A DNA stretch of 64,000 nt from Tetmemena sp. SeJ-2015 (taxonomy: Eukaryota; Ciliophora; Spirotrichea; Sporadotrichida; Oxytrichidae): positions 1 to 64,000 of the forward strand of contig JAJKFJ010022604.1 of the NCBI GenBank assembly GCA_027382625.1. Reading direction: 5' to 3'. The position numbers and the translations under genes are program-made. The notes beneath the pieces were generated by a model. The model worked only from the letters and a program-made list of their open reading frames with translations, had not been told where the DNA came from and ran no database searches. The first letter of the stretch is position 1; each line of letters begins with the position of its first letter. Of the stretch, positions 22,825 to 34,608 are shown one piece after another.

Positions 22825-25800
22825 TCAATTAACTAACTAAACACACTTTTATTAGCTGCTCAGTTTTCTGTAAATCAATTTTAATATCTCTAAGAGCCGA
22901 TATAGTTTTCCTTTGGATTTTGCTTTCTGAGACTCACTTTGTTGCTGTTAATCATCGAAGTCTAAATCGAACCAACTAAACTACTCGAAGGTTTGTCTGT
23001 GCTACTGAGCCTAAAAATATAAACTGTCAAAGTTATAGTTTCTTTGGTTACTGGATGCGCCCATATTAGGTTCTTCCTTGTAGGGATGGCTGCTATGAAT
23101 ATCATTGTTTAGGAAACCTTGCATGTGTTTTCTGATTCTCAGGGCATTTGTAGCCTTATTCCTTCTTGTGCTGTTTATTTAGTTGAATTGCAAACCTCTT
23201 TGGCCAATCTAGGCTGGTGAAACAATGCTCTAGTTATGAGTGCTATTGATGTGAATGTAGTTGCTTCTTGGATCTGAGTCAATTTAATATTTGCTTCTGA
23301 TAGAGTCTTGGTTATTGACTGAACTTAATAACTTTTTTTGCATGGTCCTATTATTGTTTGAGGCAGAGGAGATATTTCGATAGATTCTTCTATTTCTATT
23401 ATAAGCACCTCCATTCATCATAGTGCCTCCAGTCATTAAGTCCTCTATAGTGGTCACCTATTGCATCTCACTGGTTGTTTACACTTCATAGCTGCTTCCT
23501 CCAAGTCTCTTCTGAGAATTCCTGCTCTGTCTGGCAAAAGATCGTTGCAATTACTGTCTTCTTTAATGCAGTCCTTGCTTTTCCTCTGAGAATTAGTTTA
23601 GACTCACCTGCCCTTTGAAAGCCTTGATGATGAAGCTCTTTTAATTGCCCAAAGAGTTAATGTTTTAGTTCGAGCTTGAGATGTACCTGCCCATGAAGTC
23701 AAGTTCTCTCTTTTCAAATTGCTCAACAAGCGTGATACTTAGCTTTTCTTGTCTCATCTTATAACTGGCTTCGTTTTGGATCTTTCTCTGCTGAATATTT
23801 CTAAGTCTGTTAACTTTGGTGTTACGCATAAATTCAACCTCCTCCTAATCCTCAAGTAGGTTAACTGCTTTTTCAGTTTCTAGTAAGTACTTTTCAACTT
23901 GGCTCTTCTTAGCGACTTCTGTATTCTGAAGTAGCTTTCTCCTTTGCTGTGTCATCTTAGACTAAAATAAGTATGAGTCATCTTAGACTAAAATAAGTAT
24001 GAGTCATCTCATTAAGGTTGAAAGACTTTCCTCTTTTGAAGTTCTTCTCTCTAATCGCAATCTCCTAGTCAGTGATAGAAAATGACTTGAGCTATGGGGA
24101 GCCTTTAAGTTATCTTATCTCAGTCATCAGACCTTGGAGGATGATCTTAATGTCTGCTGAGTACTTCCCAAATTCAAACTTTCCTTCTCCTTTAAGATAA
24201 TAAAAGATAATAAAAGATGAAGAGTGACAGTTGAAGCGTCATTAAGCTAGAGGTCTTTATTGAATAGCTGAAATGCTTGGAGCTTGCTAAGTGCAACATC
24301 TCTTGCTTTTTTGGCTCCTCTGGCAGAAAAGGCCCTCGATTTGTCTGGGGTAAGTCTCCCAGACTAGAGGGCAGAAGTTTCTTTGGGGTTGAGACTAGTC
24401 TTAGAATTATCTGCTGAGTCCATGGATTTAAAGTAATTACTTAGGACACTCTTCACCTGAGTTGGAATAGTCACTTTCAACTTCGATTGCATTATATTGA
24501 GAATATAGGATTTGCTAAAAGTAGTGTTAGAGATAATAAAATTTTTACTGCTGCAAGATATTGAAGACTGTGGAGATGCAGTTTTCATAGTTGAAGGTTT
24601 AATTTTTCACATCACCTTTGACTTTATCAATTCGCTAGTCGAGATCAAACTGTCTTAAGATTAGCTAGTTACAAGACATTTTGTGGTTAGGCAACTCTAA
24701 GAACTCACCCAGATGCCCTTAGTCTACCAATAAATTATTGTAAATAATACTCTATAACTAATTAGAGTATTTAAAAATAGCTGGTCTCTCAGCTCCTTCA
24801 AATCTTAGTATTAAATCCTTTATGCAGTAACGACTTTATTCAGATCCTGATAAGTGTTTTGCAATGACTGAGCTGAGAACCTTATCTCCAAATACTTGCT
24901 GCTTATAAGTTTAAACTTTAGCTGTACTTAGCTAATGAGCGGCCACTATTCCTTGTAGTACTGATGATACTTCTTCATTCTCTTAAGTTTCTCTTCATTA
25001 AGCTCAAACTGAGTCTTCTCTCCAAATGAGTTGCTGTTCATTTACAGAGCAATCTACTTCTCTGGAGAAAGTCTTTCCTCTTAATTATTCTTCTGATCTT
25101 TATTAAGTTGAAAGCTCTCTATGTTGTTGAAGTAGAGTTTGAGTAGGTTGAACTGACTCTGGAAGTTTTGCATCGACTGAGTTTTAGAGAGTGACTTGTT
25201 CTCAAAGTATCTCTAGACCATTGCTAGCATCCCTATCCGCTCTATCATGTGAAATTCCATTTCTTTTTCTTTTAACATGTCTTCCTCCTTCTGCTGCTCT
25301 AACTTCATTTCATCAGTCTTCTCCTACACCTCCATAATATAATAGAGTATATAGCTTAAAAGATTTCTAATTTGTGATTTGAGTTGCTTGAGTTGAGAAA
25401 TCTTTTGATAGTAATCTTTGAGTAATTCATTGGTCTATTCTTCCTCTTTACTTAATTCCCTCTATCTGTGGTCCAGCAAGTCATTTCTCTTAGCTGATTT
25501 GTCTTTAATTCTTTTCTGCCATTACTTTAAAGTATTGTAGGCAATTACCCTCCTCCATTTATCTAGCTGTTCCACATTTTCCAGTTTATCAGTAACGTGC
25601 TCTAGCTTGTTTATTTAGGGCTTTATCTCTTGGATCCTCATTTGCTAAGATAGAGCTATTTTACTCTCTCGGCTCTTTATATCCCAAATTGAATTAAGAA
25701 ACTCAAACTCAAAATGAAAATTAATTTCTCATTATAAATCATTTTAAATTATTATAAGAATATTAAGCATCCTCATCTTTTCAATTTATTCCAGCTAAGT

Positions 25801-27113
25801 CTTGTCCTTCATTTCAGCTAGTTAAGACTTCATCCTCACAAGAGAAAGCTTAGGAGATTAAGAGTGAGACCTGTTGCTAAGCTGAGACTGAACCTAATTT
25901 ATCCAAGATAGTGAACCAGGTGAGTGAATGGTCCTCTTTCCATTAGGAGAGGCATTTGACTGTGATAGAAACCTGCTCTCTAGAACTGAATTTCTAGCAC
26001 CGCCATATCTCTAAGACACAAACGTCTAGTTCATATTTGTATTCAGTCTCAAGTTGCTGACCATCTCTTCCTGATTAAAGTTAAGAATTATTTGCTCCTC
26101 ATCCTATTCCAGAAAGCCGTAGTTGTAACTCTGCTCTCTCAAAGAATTCAACTCTATCATGAGTCTGTCTTTTCTCTCTTGCAAGCGTTTGTGCTTGTGC
26201 TCCATCGCATCAGCCATCCGAGCTAACTTTAAATTATTTCATCCACAAATCTTACCTTCTGCTTGTCGAAGCACCTGTAAATGTTGTTCATCGAACTCAT
26301 CATATGCGTGGCCAGTCTATCCTTAGATCTGGGGCTGCCGAATACAGAATAGTTATCGTTAGAGAAAGTTGTTAAAGTGCGTGGGTAAAGATTCTACTAC
26401 TGATACTGCTGCAACTCTTTGGGATTCTTGTAACTCTCAGCGAGTATGTCACTTACCTCAGCATTCCTTAATTTTCTTTAATTCATCTTGCTTTGAATAA
26501 ATTCCCTCGCCGAAATGTAAGAGCTGCCTTCTTAATTATCTAGCTAACCGATTTCAATTGGAATGTTGTTGTTAATGTCTAAATCTTTTTCAATTGCTCT
26601 GATCCTATTCTGCTTTTGATGTTTTCTACGTGGGCTCTCCTGAATAAAACTGAAACTTGAGCTCAAGAGGTGAGTATTCATAGATTGCATAACTGATTCT
26701 CCACCACCAGCACCACCTGTATTTCCATAAGTTCTTCCTGGGGCGAAAGAAGATGAATTCAGTGGATTCAGATTCAAGTTCAAAGTTTAACTCAGAGCTA
26801 GATGGTTAGACTAGCCTTGGTAGTCATCTCTGGGACTAAAGTTGTTCTTAGTGATTTGAGGAGAGAACTGAACTACTGGCTTCGATTGAATCTAGGTCAT
26901 CTTTTATTAGACGGGAGACATATTTGACTCCTGTTAAGAAAATTCTAGTGAGTTCGAAGAATAGGGAAGATCTTCCTCGTTGTTTGCATTTTTTTCTTAA
27001 TAGGGCGAGCTATCTACTAAGTTCTAGGCCTTTTTGTTTTAGTTCATGAGAGTTGAGTATCCTTCCTAGTTGTTTTAGTGCGTGGGGTTAATTAATGTAA
27101 AGTGAGATGTCAT
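22825..27113 (-). CDS. Large coiled-coil, Q/S-rich protein
   Basis: Minus-strand gene from ATG at 27111-27113 to TGA at 22825-22827, roughly 1,300-1,400 codons. The N-terminal about 250 residues are disordered (Asn/Ser/Gln-rich, with TYGNTGGAGGGESVMQS). From about 26220 it becomes long amphipathic helix (AMEHKHKRLQERKDRL, INKLEHVTDKLENVEQLDKW). The C-terminus is again polar and ends near FSWFDLDFDD. An intron-like gap lies at about 26222-26250 (GTAAGA donor) and an IES near 25707-25784. A direct 30-bp repeat at about 23950-24010 (ATCTTAGACTAAAATAAGTA) interrupts one region. No enzyme motif seen. Likely a cytoskeletal or centrosomal scaffold by character only. Shares a 120-bp divergent upstream region with CHMP1. 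Confidence 0.7.
25707..25784. other. Probable IES in the coiled-coil gene (pointer TTGA)
   Basis: No GT donor exists here, so an intron is excluded. TCAA (plus strand) at 25781-25784 and at 25703-25706 or 25709-25712. Either join restores EQIEFEFLNSIW or EQIEFLNSIW and removes an in-frame TGA. Confidence 0.65.
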
Positions 27114-27236
27114 TTTTAGAATATTGATGATGATGTAGTGATTGTTAATCTCAACAGTGAATTAATTTATTAAAGATAGACTGCTCCAAACACTTAAACT
27201 TATTATAATTAATAAAATCAATAATAGCGGATTTCA

Positions 27237-28022
27237 ATGGGAAACGGGTAGAAGAAACCAGATCTGTTGGACGTAGCCATGGAATTAAAGATGACTTCCA
27301 GGCAACTAGAGAGACAGTCTCAGAAACTTGAGCAGCAAGAAAAGCAAGATAGAAAGAAGATTCTTGATGTAAGTTATCAGTTTTATATCTGCTGCAATAA
27401 GTTGTTCTTTGTGTTGAATTTATGGCTATTGAATTCTAAAATTGATGCTTATTCATTTGATAGGCACCTGGCTAAGAACAACATGGACAGTGCAAAGATG
27501 TTCGCTGAGACAGTCATAAGAAATAAAAGAGAGGCTCTATAAACCAAGCGATTCGGAGTTAAGATGGGAGCTTTGGCTCAGAAGCTTGAATCTGCCTACA
27601 GAGCTCAGAATATGTCAGAGACTATTTAGAAAACTGTGCCTATGCTCAAGAATTGCCTCAAGAAAATGGATCAGATAGGAGTAAGTTTCACACCTCTCTT
27701 TATCTTATTATCAAAGCCAAATATTGATCGTAAATATCTTTCATAGATTGGAGCAAATATTCATGAGTTCGAGCAAGTCTTTGAATCACTAGATGTGAAA
27801 GTTGAAGAGCTGAATGGTGCATTAGACAACGTATACGCCACTACCATCGACCAGGATGAGGTCACAAAGTTGCTCATAGAAATGAGAGATGCTGCAGGTC
27901 TTGAAGCAGGTGGAGAATTCTAGGCTGCTGGCCAGAATTCACTTAAAAGTGGAAACAACATTCAAGCTGAGAGCGACATCGATGAGATGCAAAAGAAGCT
28001 AGATTAGCTAAAGCACATGTGA
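27237..28022 (+). CDS. CHMP1: CHMP1-type ESCRT-III subunit
   Basis: ESCRT-III filament protein for membrane scission at endosomes, cytokinesis and the nuclear envelope. ATG at 27237 chosen because it gives MGNGQKKPDLLDVAMELKMT at the right distance. The basic helix 1-2 core (KMFAETVIRNKREALQTKRF, MGALAQKLESAYRAQNMSET) and the acidic half (FEQVFESLDVKVEEL, TTIDQDEVTKLLIEMRDAAG) match the CHMP1/Did2 family. The C-terminus ends DIDEMQKKLDQLKHM, the position of the MIM1 helix that recruits VPS4. MGN could be myristoylated. Interrupted by a 93-bp IES (27369-27461) and a second gap (27681-27746) that works either as a GT-AG intron or as a GGAG-pointer IES. TGA at 28020-28022. Confidence 0.92.
27369..27461. 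other. 93-bp IES in CHMP1 (pointer TTGAT)
   Basis: TTGAT at 27364-27368 and 27457-27461. Joining gives KKILDRHLAKNNMDSAK in frame. The segment begins GTAAGT and is followed by AG, so it mimics an intron, but splicing there would shift the frame into a TGA. Confidence 0.82.
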
Positions 28023-28173
28023 GGAAAACTAAGGAGTGACTATTTCAATATTTCTAAAGCAACTATAAACTGTTATCATCTAAATTTAGTGCGGACTAGT
28101 AGTGTATTTATTCGTCATAATTATGCCTAAGAATCTGTTAAATCGAAATTTCATTTACTATGAAAGGTATCAA

Positions 28174-29563
28174 TCATTAAATTGAAGAAACTATTAAAGT
28201 GTTGTTATAGGCTAGCCTAATAAAATCTGCAGCCTTTCCTTGAAGCTCTTATAGTTTCTAAAGCTTGCTTTAATTCTCGTCTTTGCCCCAGCTCTTGTTG
28301 ATTATTGAACCACCCCAAGTGTAGAGTTCCTCGTTTAAAGTCATAATTGCGTTGTGCTCAGATCCAGCATATATATCTTACGCTTTCTCTTCAAAGATTA
28401 ACTGATAGGGCCTCATTATTCTTCTATCATTTGAATTGCACTAATCGGCTGAGTTGTCTCCCATCACGTAAACTCTTCCTTTGTCATCCATAAGCAAGGA
28501 ATGCCTTCCACCCGCTGCTACTTGTTAGATATTTCCACTAATCTATTCTCCTTGCCCACTTTTATCTTAGGTTGATTCAAAGTAGTCTATCTTTTGCGGC
28601 TTGTCAGTAATTTTCCCGTCAAAAGCGTAACCGAGCTCTCCATAGGTTCCATCACCCCACCCATACAATTCATTCTCAATTTTACCCTATCCTTTAGTCA
28701 AAGCTAGTCCATGCTTTTGACCCACACTAACTGAAATTATTGGACTTTAAAACTCATTTAGCAATTTTGGCTTTGTCAGAATAGTTCCCGATAGATTATC
28801 TCCCCAAATATAGAGCCTGTCTCCATCTATCAAAATGTTTGTGTCATATCCTGCATATGCCTTCAGATTCGCAATGCTAGGATTAACTTCTTTCAGGTAT
28901 TTGAGATTGACATCCTGTGCGATGAAGTTTTCCTTTTCTTGGAAGAATTACCTGCCTGGGATCTTGCCAAACTAAACTATTCTTGTTTAGCTTGCTTTAT
29001 TTGCCAGAACTAAGATACTCAAGTATTAAATCGAATTATGAATATTATTAGCCTGCCACTACTTGCTTGATTGTCTCTAAATAAAATTATCAATTCATTA
29101 AAGGGAACGAAGCTTTTATTTGTCTCTTCCTTGTTAATTCCTTGGATATTAAGATCTTGAAGGCATTCTACGACTTAGTGATGACGAGTTATAGGTTTGC
29201 CCAACTATCCATACTGATTTGACCCCACACCAAGTAGGCCTGCATTTGTGAGAATCAGCACATGCTCCTCACCCACTGCAAGTTGTTTGACAAATCTTAA
29301 CTTTCCTGAGACAGTTCTAGGAATTAAAATAATTGGTTGAAGATGGAGCAATGGTGACAAACTTCCATAACACAAGATTATCTGCTCATCCTCATTTTCT
29401 AAAAACCTTAATCACTTTGCTACTCATTCAACTTACATGCCTTAAGCTTTTGAGACTCTTTTGGAAGTATCTACTTCATAGCAGCTTTTGTAGTCAGGCT
29501 ATGAAAGCCTGTGAGCGAGGCACCTTCGCTAGAACAACAAAACAAATTCCTCAGAAAATTCAT
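28174..29563 (-). CDS. RCC1-repeat (beta-propeller) protein
   Basis: Minus strand, ATG at 29561-29563, TGA at 28174-28176. Repeated RCC1-type blades: QLAVGEEHVLILTNAGLLG then GSNQYGQLGKP; VYGWGDGTYGELGY; QQVAAGGRHSLLMDDKGRVY; YAGSEHNAIMTLNEELYTWG. Such propellers act as Ran GEFs or as protein-binding scaffolds. The copy number here (about five to six) and the N-terminal extension (MNFLRNLFCCSSEGAS) do not settle which. A likely intron lies near the start (GTAAGTTG donor around 29440) and at least one more gap occurs around 29000-29100 where the frame changes. Convergent with CHMP1, 3' ends about 150 bp apart. Confidence 0.85.
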
Positions 29564-29677
29564 TGATTTCAAGATATATAATCGTAAAAGATTTTCTCAA
29601 AGAGATTAAGGTTGTGATTGTTTAGAAAATAAATTAAGCTAATAGAAGGGATTTATAGGTTTCAGAATTAATTGGAT
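29564..29677. other. Short intergenic region between RCC1 and MULE-like genes
   Basis: 114 bp, AT-rich. It separates the RCC1 start from the MULE-like gene stop on the same strand; it would have to hold the RCC1 promoter. Confidence 0.35.
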
Positions 29678-32600
29678 TCACCTAAATTGCTTTTACTTTT
29701 TGTTGAGCTAGCTAACCATTTTAGAACAAGTCTTTTGATCCCGCTTATTTGATGTAGGTATTACAGACTTAACTGGCAATTCTTATTTGTGGTTCATAGT
29801 TTTATCTCCTTATTGATTTGGGCTCGCCTTTTTCTAATTTATAGGAATGTGATTCTTTGCTTAGTTACTCGATGGTACTTTATTCAAGTTATGATTATTA
29901 CTATTTATTGAGTTTTGAGAAGACTATGTATTTTACTCATCCTCGTCAGTATCTGCATCTTCAGGCTCCTCTATCTTTTTAATAAGAGGCTTCTCAATAG
30001 CTGATTTCAGAGATAAAGGATGATTTTAGTTATTGGATTTAGGATTTAGGGGAATCATATCTTCCTAAGAATCGTTTTGACTATCATTTGAAGAGCACTA
30101 GGATGAATCAGCTTATTGATCTCGCTAATTTTAAGGCTTCTTCAAAAACTGCTCTACATTAAACTGCGAGTATCTTTCATCTTACAAATTTCTATCGCTC
30201 TTCTTTTCTTTCTCTTAATTTTAGCTTTCTTAATTAATCTATTTTTGCTATGATTAATTTTCTTTCTCATCTTCGCTTTATTCCTCCTCGCTTTAAGAAC
30301 CTTCAGACTGAATTTATTCATTGTTTTCTAATCCTTCATCCTGTTTATTTTCCTGATCCTCTCTATCTCCATGTTCCTCTTCCTCTGATTACTGATCATC
30401 ATTCCCTTATTTAGTATTATCTTCTTCATGCAAAGAATCTTAAGTTGCTTGGGAATTAGCTGGTTCTGCCATTTAGCTATCCATATTGCTTTACTGATTT
30501 TCACTTTCCTCCTTCGTTTGATTATCATGGCTCTAAGTTTCAATATAAGCTCTTTAGTCTCGCTTAAAATGCTACTTAGAGTTGCTTTAGAACTGCTAGC
30601 TCAAGTCATTTTGAAGACTTATTTGGGTAATGACGTTTTAACCAAGCAAGCTTTGAGTCTCACCCATAAGTGTATACGGCCTTTGAGTCATTTGTGTTGG
30701 ATCATAATTCAGGGAAATTATTTGGCTCTCAATGTCGTCAAGGCCATTATTGGTCCTCCTTGAGTGCCTAGACCTGGTGTCACTGTTTTTTAGCTAACGA
30801 TCTTTTGCCGATTTCAACCATCTATGATGCAAAAGCATGTTCTAAGTCTTCTACTTATAGTTAAGGACACATAAGTGAGGACAGGGGAAGCCAGTGTAGT
30901 TAAATTCATGGCACTCGCATACTCCTATTAAATTTCCATTGTTATCCCGCTCCTTCTTTACTCTTACCATAACTGGAGTCCAAGGCTTCTTATTTTGCTA
31001 ATTTGAAGTCTTTAAGGATAAGACAAGTTCGAAGTCATTTTCTTCTCTAAGTTCATAACGGAAGCCCCTAGCAATATTCCATTTCATCCTCATGTATGCG
31101 TAAAAAGGTATACGACTCCTTTACTATATGGTTCAGGAAATGCGCTGCTTTGAAGACCTGCTCATGCTTTGGCGACACCTTTTAATATTCATGAGAGAGT
31201 TTGAAGTCTTTCTGATCAATAGTCAACAGTCTTTTCAAAGCCTCTCCTACAGTGCAGTCCCTTCTTTTGAGAGCTGGCTTGAGGTAAGTTTTGATTTACT
31301 CGTTTCTTTAGCAAACACTTATTCCTCCTGTGAAGTGCTTCATGTGGCACCACTTTGGCCACATTCGTTTCTCAGTCGACAACTTTTAGATTATCAGCTT
31401 GAAATACTCATTTGCGAAAGAGTAAGTATTCACTTCTGCAAGTTAATTCTCAAAAGCCTGCTCATTTTCTATTATAGGGAGCTCAATAATCTTTTAAAAC
31501 TGTTCGGGATTCTCTCGTTCCAAGAATTAGTACTACTACTTAAAGGTCCTTTAGATATGAAAGTAACAGAATAGTATACTAGTCTAAGGCATTAGCTCTC
31601 TAAATGCTTAATGCAACTTCAACTATCTCTCTATGATAAAATATAATATATAGCTTTGATTATTACAAAAGATATTTTAGGTTTAAGAGTTTGAGGATGG
31701 ACCTTGTTCATGTGCTTTAAAAATCCTTGAGCAATTCTCTGAAAGTAAAGAGTCTCCTCCTTATCTATCAAAGCGAATCCAAGCAGTACTGACTTTCCAG
31801 TATTACTGACTGTAAACAGCATTACCATAGGCCTCTTGAATCTGTTTTAACTAAACCTCTTGTTGATGAAAACCACATCGTTATTCTTAAGGTAAGCCTC
31901 TTTCATCTTTGAAGTTGAGTAGAAAAGATAGAGAACATTTGATTTGTCATTGGGATCATACTCTACTTCAAGGTAATCGTCTGGACCCTTCTTTAAAGAC
32001 CTCAAAAGATTGATGCAGTCATTTTCATTTTGGTCTCTCTCAACAACAACTGCTTCACTAGTCCACTTCCCTTTAAAGTAAGTTATTTGGTTCAGTGTAT
32101 AGTCCATTCCAAACTTGTCATAGATAAGGTCTTTCAACTCACTAAGAGTCTTCACCTTATCATGATACTCTTTAACATACTCTCTAATTGAGTCATACTT
32201 CTTTTTCTCGAGCTTGTGATTGTGCTTCATGAATTCTTCAACATACTCTTGATACATTAACCAGCATCCTGTCTTATCATCTTACTTGAAAGTCAAAGCG
32301 AAGTGACAGAGGGGATTCTCTTTAAAGAGGAGAGCATTTATATCATCCAAGGGTTCTGATCTCTTATAAGATTGGCAATATAGTCTTAAAGTTTAGCTTC
32401 CGTCTGCGTTTAACTTTGGTGACCTCTTTAGCTTTACGAGGAAACCAAGGTCAACGGCCCAAACATTTATCAGATCTATGAGTTAATGATAATCGCTAAT
32501 CTGATTTTTGTAAAGCATGACTTCTAAATTATCATAGTCGATCTTTTTTAACTATATTGCAGTCTGACCAAATCTTACCATTGAAGCCTTCATCCAAACA

Positions 32601-32783
32601 CTCTTCTATCTTCAACAAGTTTGGATCCTCATTTCCATTCGGATCATCTTCCCTTTTAATTTTCTTTTTGAGTAGTGTCTTATACTGATCCCTCAGGCTT
32701 GTATTATTCAGAAGAATCGGTATTTACAAAAGCGGTTGGTTTGGATCTTTGCTTTTTATCAGATTTACCTGGATGGAGCTCAT
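29678..32783 (-). CDS. MULE/FAR1-type transposase-derived protein with SWIM zinc finger
   Basis: Minus strand, ATG at about 32781-32783, TGA at 29678-29680. Domain order: FAR1-like N-terminal zinc/DNA-binding region (CHFALTFKQ, CW, HNHKL); MULE transposase fold (VMLFTVSNTGKSVLLGFALI, FLKHMNKVHPQ, FRELMPQTSILFCYFHIQRT, VCQRNEQIKTYLKPAL); SWIM finger CECHEFNYTGFPCPHLCVL near 30870-30930; then a long Q/E/S-rich acidic tail ending Lys-rich. The first catalytic Asp position reads VVFINKRF (Asn) and the second ERQLKLHQAF (Glu), while the Glu in QRNEQ is kept, so cut-and-paste activity is doubtful. A 23-bp IES lies at 31638-31660. Two single-base frame breaks occur at homopolymers (A6 near 32555, T5 near 31110). 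Intact length and flanking genes suggest a domesticated gene rather than a live transposon. Confidence 0.8.
31638..31660. other. 23-bp IES in the MULE-like gene (pointer ATCA)
   Basis: TGAT at 31634-31637 and 31657-31660 (plus strand). Removal links PKISFVI to IERQLKLHQAF, where the family has ITDxxxALxxAI, and corrects the frame. An ATA-pointer variant is equally in frame. Confidence 0.6.
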
Positions 32784-32977
32784 TTTTAAGTTGTTGCTTA
32801 AATTACTCTAACTTCTAATCTCTATAGGTTCTGAATATCTGATTAAAGTCCTTTCCATGAATATTTTTGATAACCTCGAGCAGCTTGCTATTTTCAATTT
32901 CTCTCTTGACACTGTAATTGCCACCATCATCATCATTAATCATCTATCCTTAGTTGAAATAGTTGACTACTTATCTG

Positions 32978-33487
32978 TCATCTTGAAGGTGATTATGACC
33001 CACTGGAATAAGTTAAGAGCCAATTTCGCTTTTCATAGAAAGAGACTGCTAATTTTAAGAGGATTGCATCTGTACTTGAGAGTTTGTTAGGAGCTAATTT
33101 GTTTAAGCTGCTATGAGTTAATAAGAGGCATTAGTTCTTCCTTTCATTAAGGACTATTACTCGATCATCATGAAATAGAACTTCATTCCTCTCTACGATT
33201 CCTCCATTGGTGAGTTTCATCACATACTTGTAGTGGTTTTCGCAAGGAACTCCCAAGTTAAGTAGTACTCTTGCAAAGTTTTGTTCAAAGGGAAGACATA
33301 AGTCTAGCACCTCAGATTTAACTAAATTTCCAAAGTATATGTGGATTCTGATTCGCTTTGTTAGTGAGTTGGAGTTTGTAGCATCTAAGAAGTTTTTGCC
33401 GCGGTTGAGTATGACTTGAAGATTTTTAAATTATTTTCTAAAAATGGCAATAGTGAGATTTTGTAGTAAAACGCCTAAACTCAGCAT
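32978..33487 (-). CDS. Hypothetical protein (partial or interrupted)
   Basis: The minus strand is open from ATG near 33487 (MLSLGVLLQNLTIAIFRKQF) through RIRIHIYFGNLVKSEVLDLC, FEQNFARVLLNLGVPCENHY and FHDDRVIVLNERKN to TGA at 32978. Coding continues in another frame toward 32800 (polar, ending LEQFKQQLKNELHPGKSDKK), overlapping the start of the MULE-like gene, so the 3' structure is unresolved. Coding-like sequence also extends a few codons upstream of the chosen ATG. No family recognised. Confidence 0.5.
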
Positions 33488-33644
33488 GCGCACTTTAATT
33501 TTAAACTCATCAATCTCCCCAAACCTTTAATTTTATTTTCCATTCTCACTCTTTGATTTAAATTAAACTATGATTAATGCAATTGTGATAGAATTGAAAG
33601 GAAGAAATAAATTGAGAATTAAATTTTTGCTGACTAGATTTTTA

Positions 33645-34428
33645 ATGAGTTCTGGAATTCAACAACAAGTGAGCGAGCTCTTCAAACACGCGAATAAGAT
33701 GCATTATGAAATCGATGCGAGGTTAAACGAGATATACAATGGGAAAGAGCAGAGTTCAGAAATCTCCAAAAGGTCTTAGAGAGAGTGAGGGCAAAGATTG
33801 AAGATCTGAATAGATAATGGATTCCTTTAGTCATACATGGCTTAATTCAAGAACTACATAGCGGACATAAAAACTCCCGATGCCAAATTTGAAAATAGCT
33901 TTCATGCTTGGAAAGTGTAAAATAAATGGCTTTCTTTAAAATAAGTTTAGGAAAATTGACAGATTGAAGAGCAGTATTCAAATGCACAACTCCAATATAG
34001 AAAAGCTTACAAAAATTACAAGAAGCAAAAATACTATTGACTATATTTTAAGCTCACAATAGTACTCGGACACGTCTATAAGATCAAACTCCTCTTCAAC
34101 AGTAGATAATAAATTTTTTTAATTTTGTGGAGAGGGGGAAGGATGATGGCTTTTCCAAACGGAGCATGACAGCTTAGATAGGTCTCACACATATGCAACT
34201 GAAATAGAATAAAGCGGCCTCTAGATTATGGGTAATCTGACGAACCAATAAGAGATACTAAAGAAGGTCAAACTCAGGACGATTCAAATGCTGAACACTA
34301 TTGGAATGAGTGACTCGATAATGAAATTAATTGAAAAGAGGAATAGGACAGACATGTTTCTCTTCATAGGGTTGGCTTTACTAACTATTTTTAATGATAA
34401 TAGTACTACTATACTATATAAACCTTGA
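33645..34428 (+). CDS. GOSR2: Membrin-like Golgi Qb-SNARE
   Basis: Membrane-fusion SNARE of ER-Golgi traffic. ATG at 33645 (MSSGIQQQVSELFKHANKMH). Helical N-terminal part (EFRNLQKVLERVRAKIEDLN). The C-terminal SNARE motif reads HTYATEIEQSGLQIMGNLTN, then KKVKLRTIQMLNTIGMSDSI and MKLIEKRNRTDM followed by a hydrophobic anchor (FLFIGLALLTI). GMSDSIMKLIEKR closely parallels the membrin signature just before the membrane anchor. TGA at 34426-34428. The frame changes near 33735 and around 33870-34130, so inserts or base errors remain to be placed. A 24-bp candidate IES with ACTAT repeats (34389-34412) would shorten the anchor. Confidence 0.75.
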
Positions 34429-34608
34429 TATTTGGCCTTGAGCTCAACTCCTCCAGTGGCTCCCTCTGAGTTGATTTATTTTTTATTTATCAGACAGAAT
34501 GAAACAGAGAATAGAGTATGAGTGATAAATAAGTATTTTTAATTTGTTAAGAATTTATTAAGAAAAGCAAGTTAATTAATTATTCTTATATCACATTTGG
34601 GATGGGAC

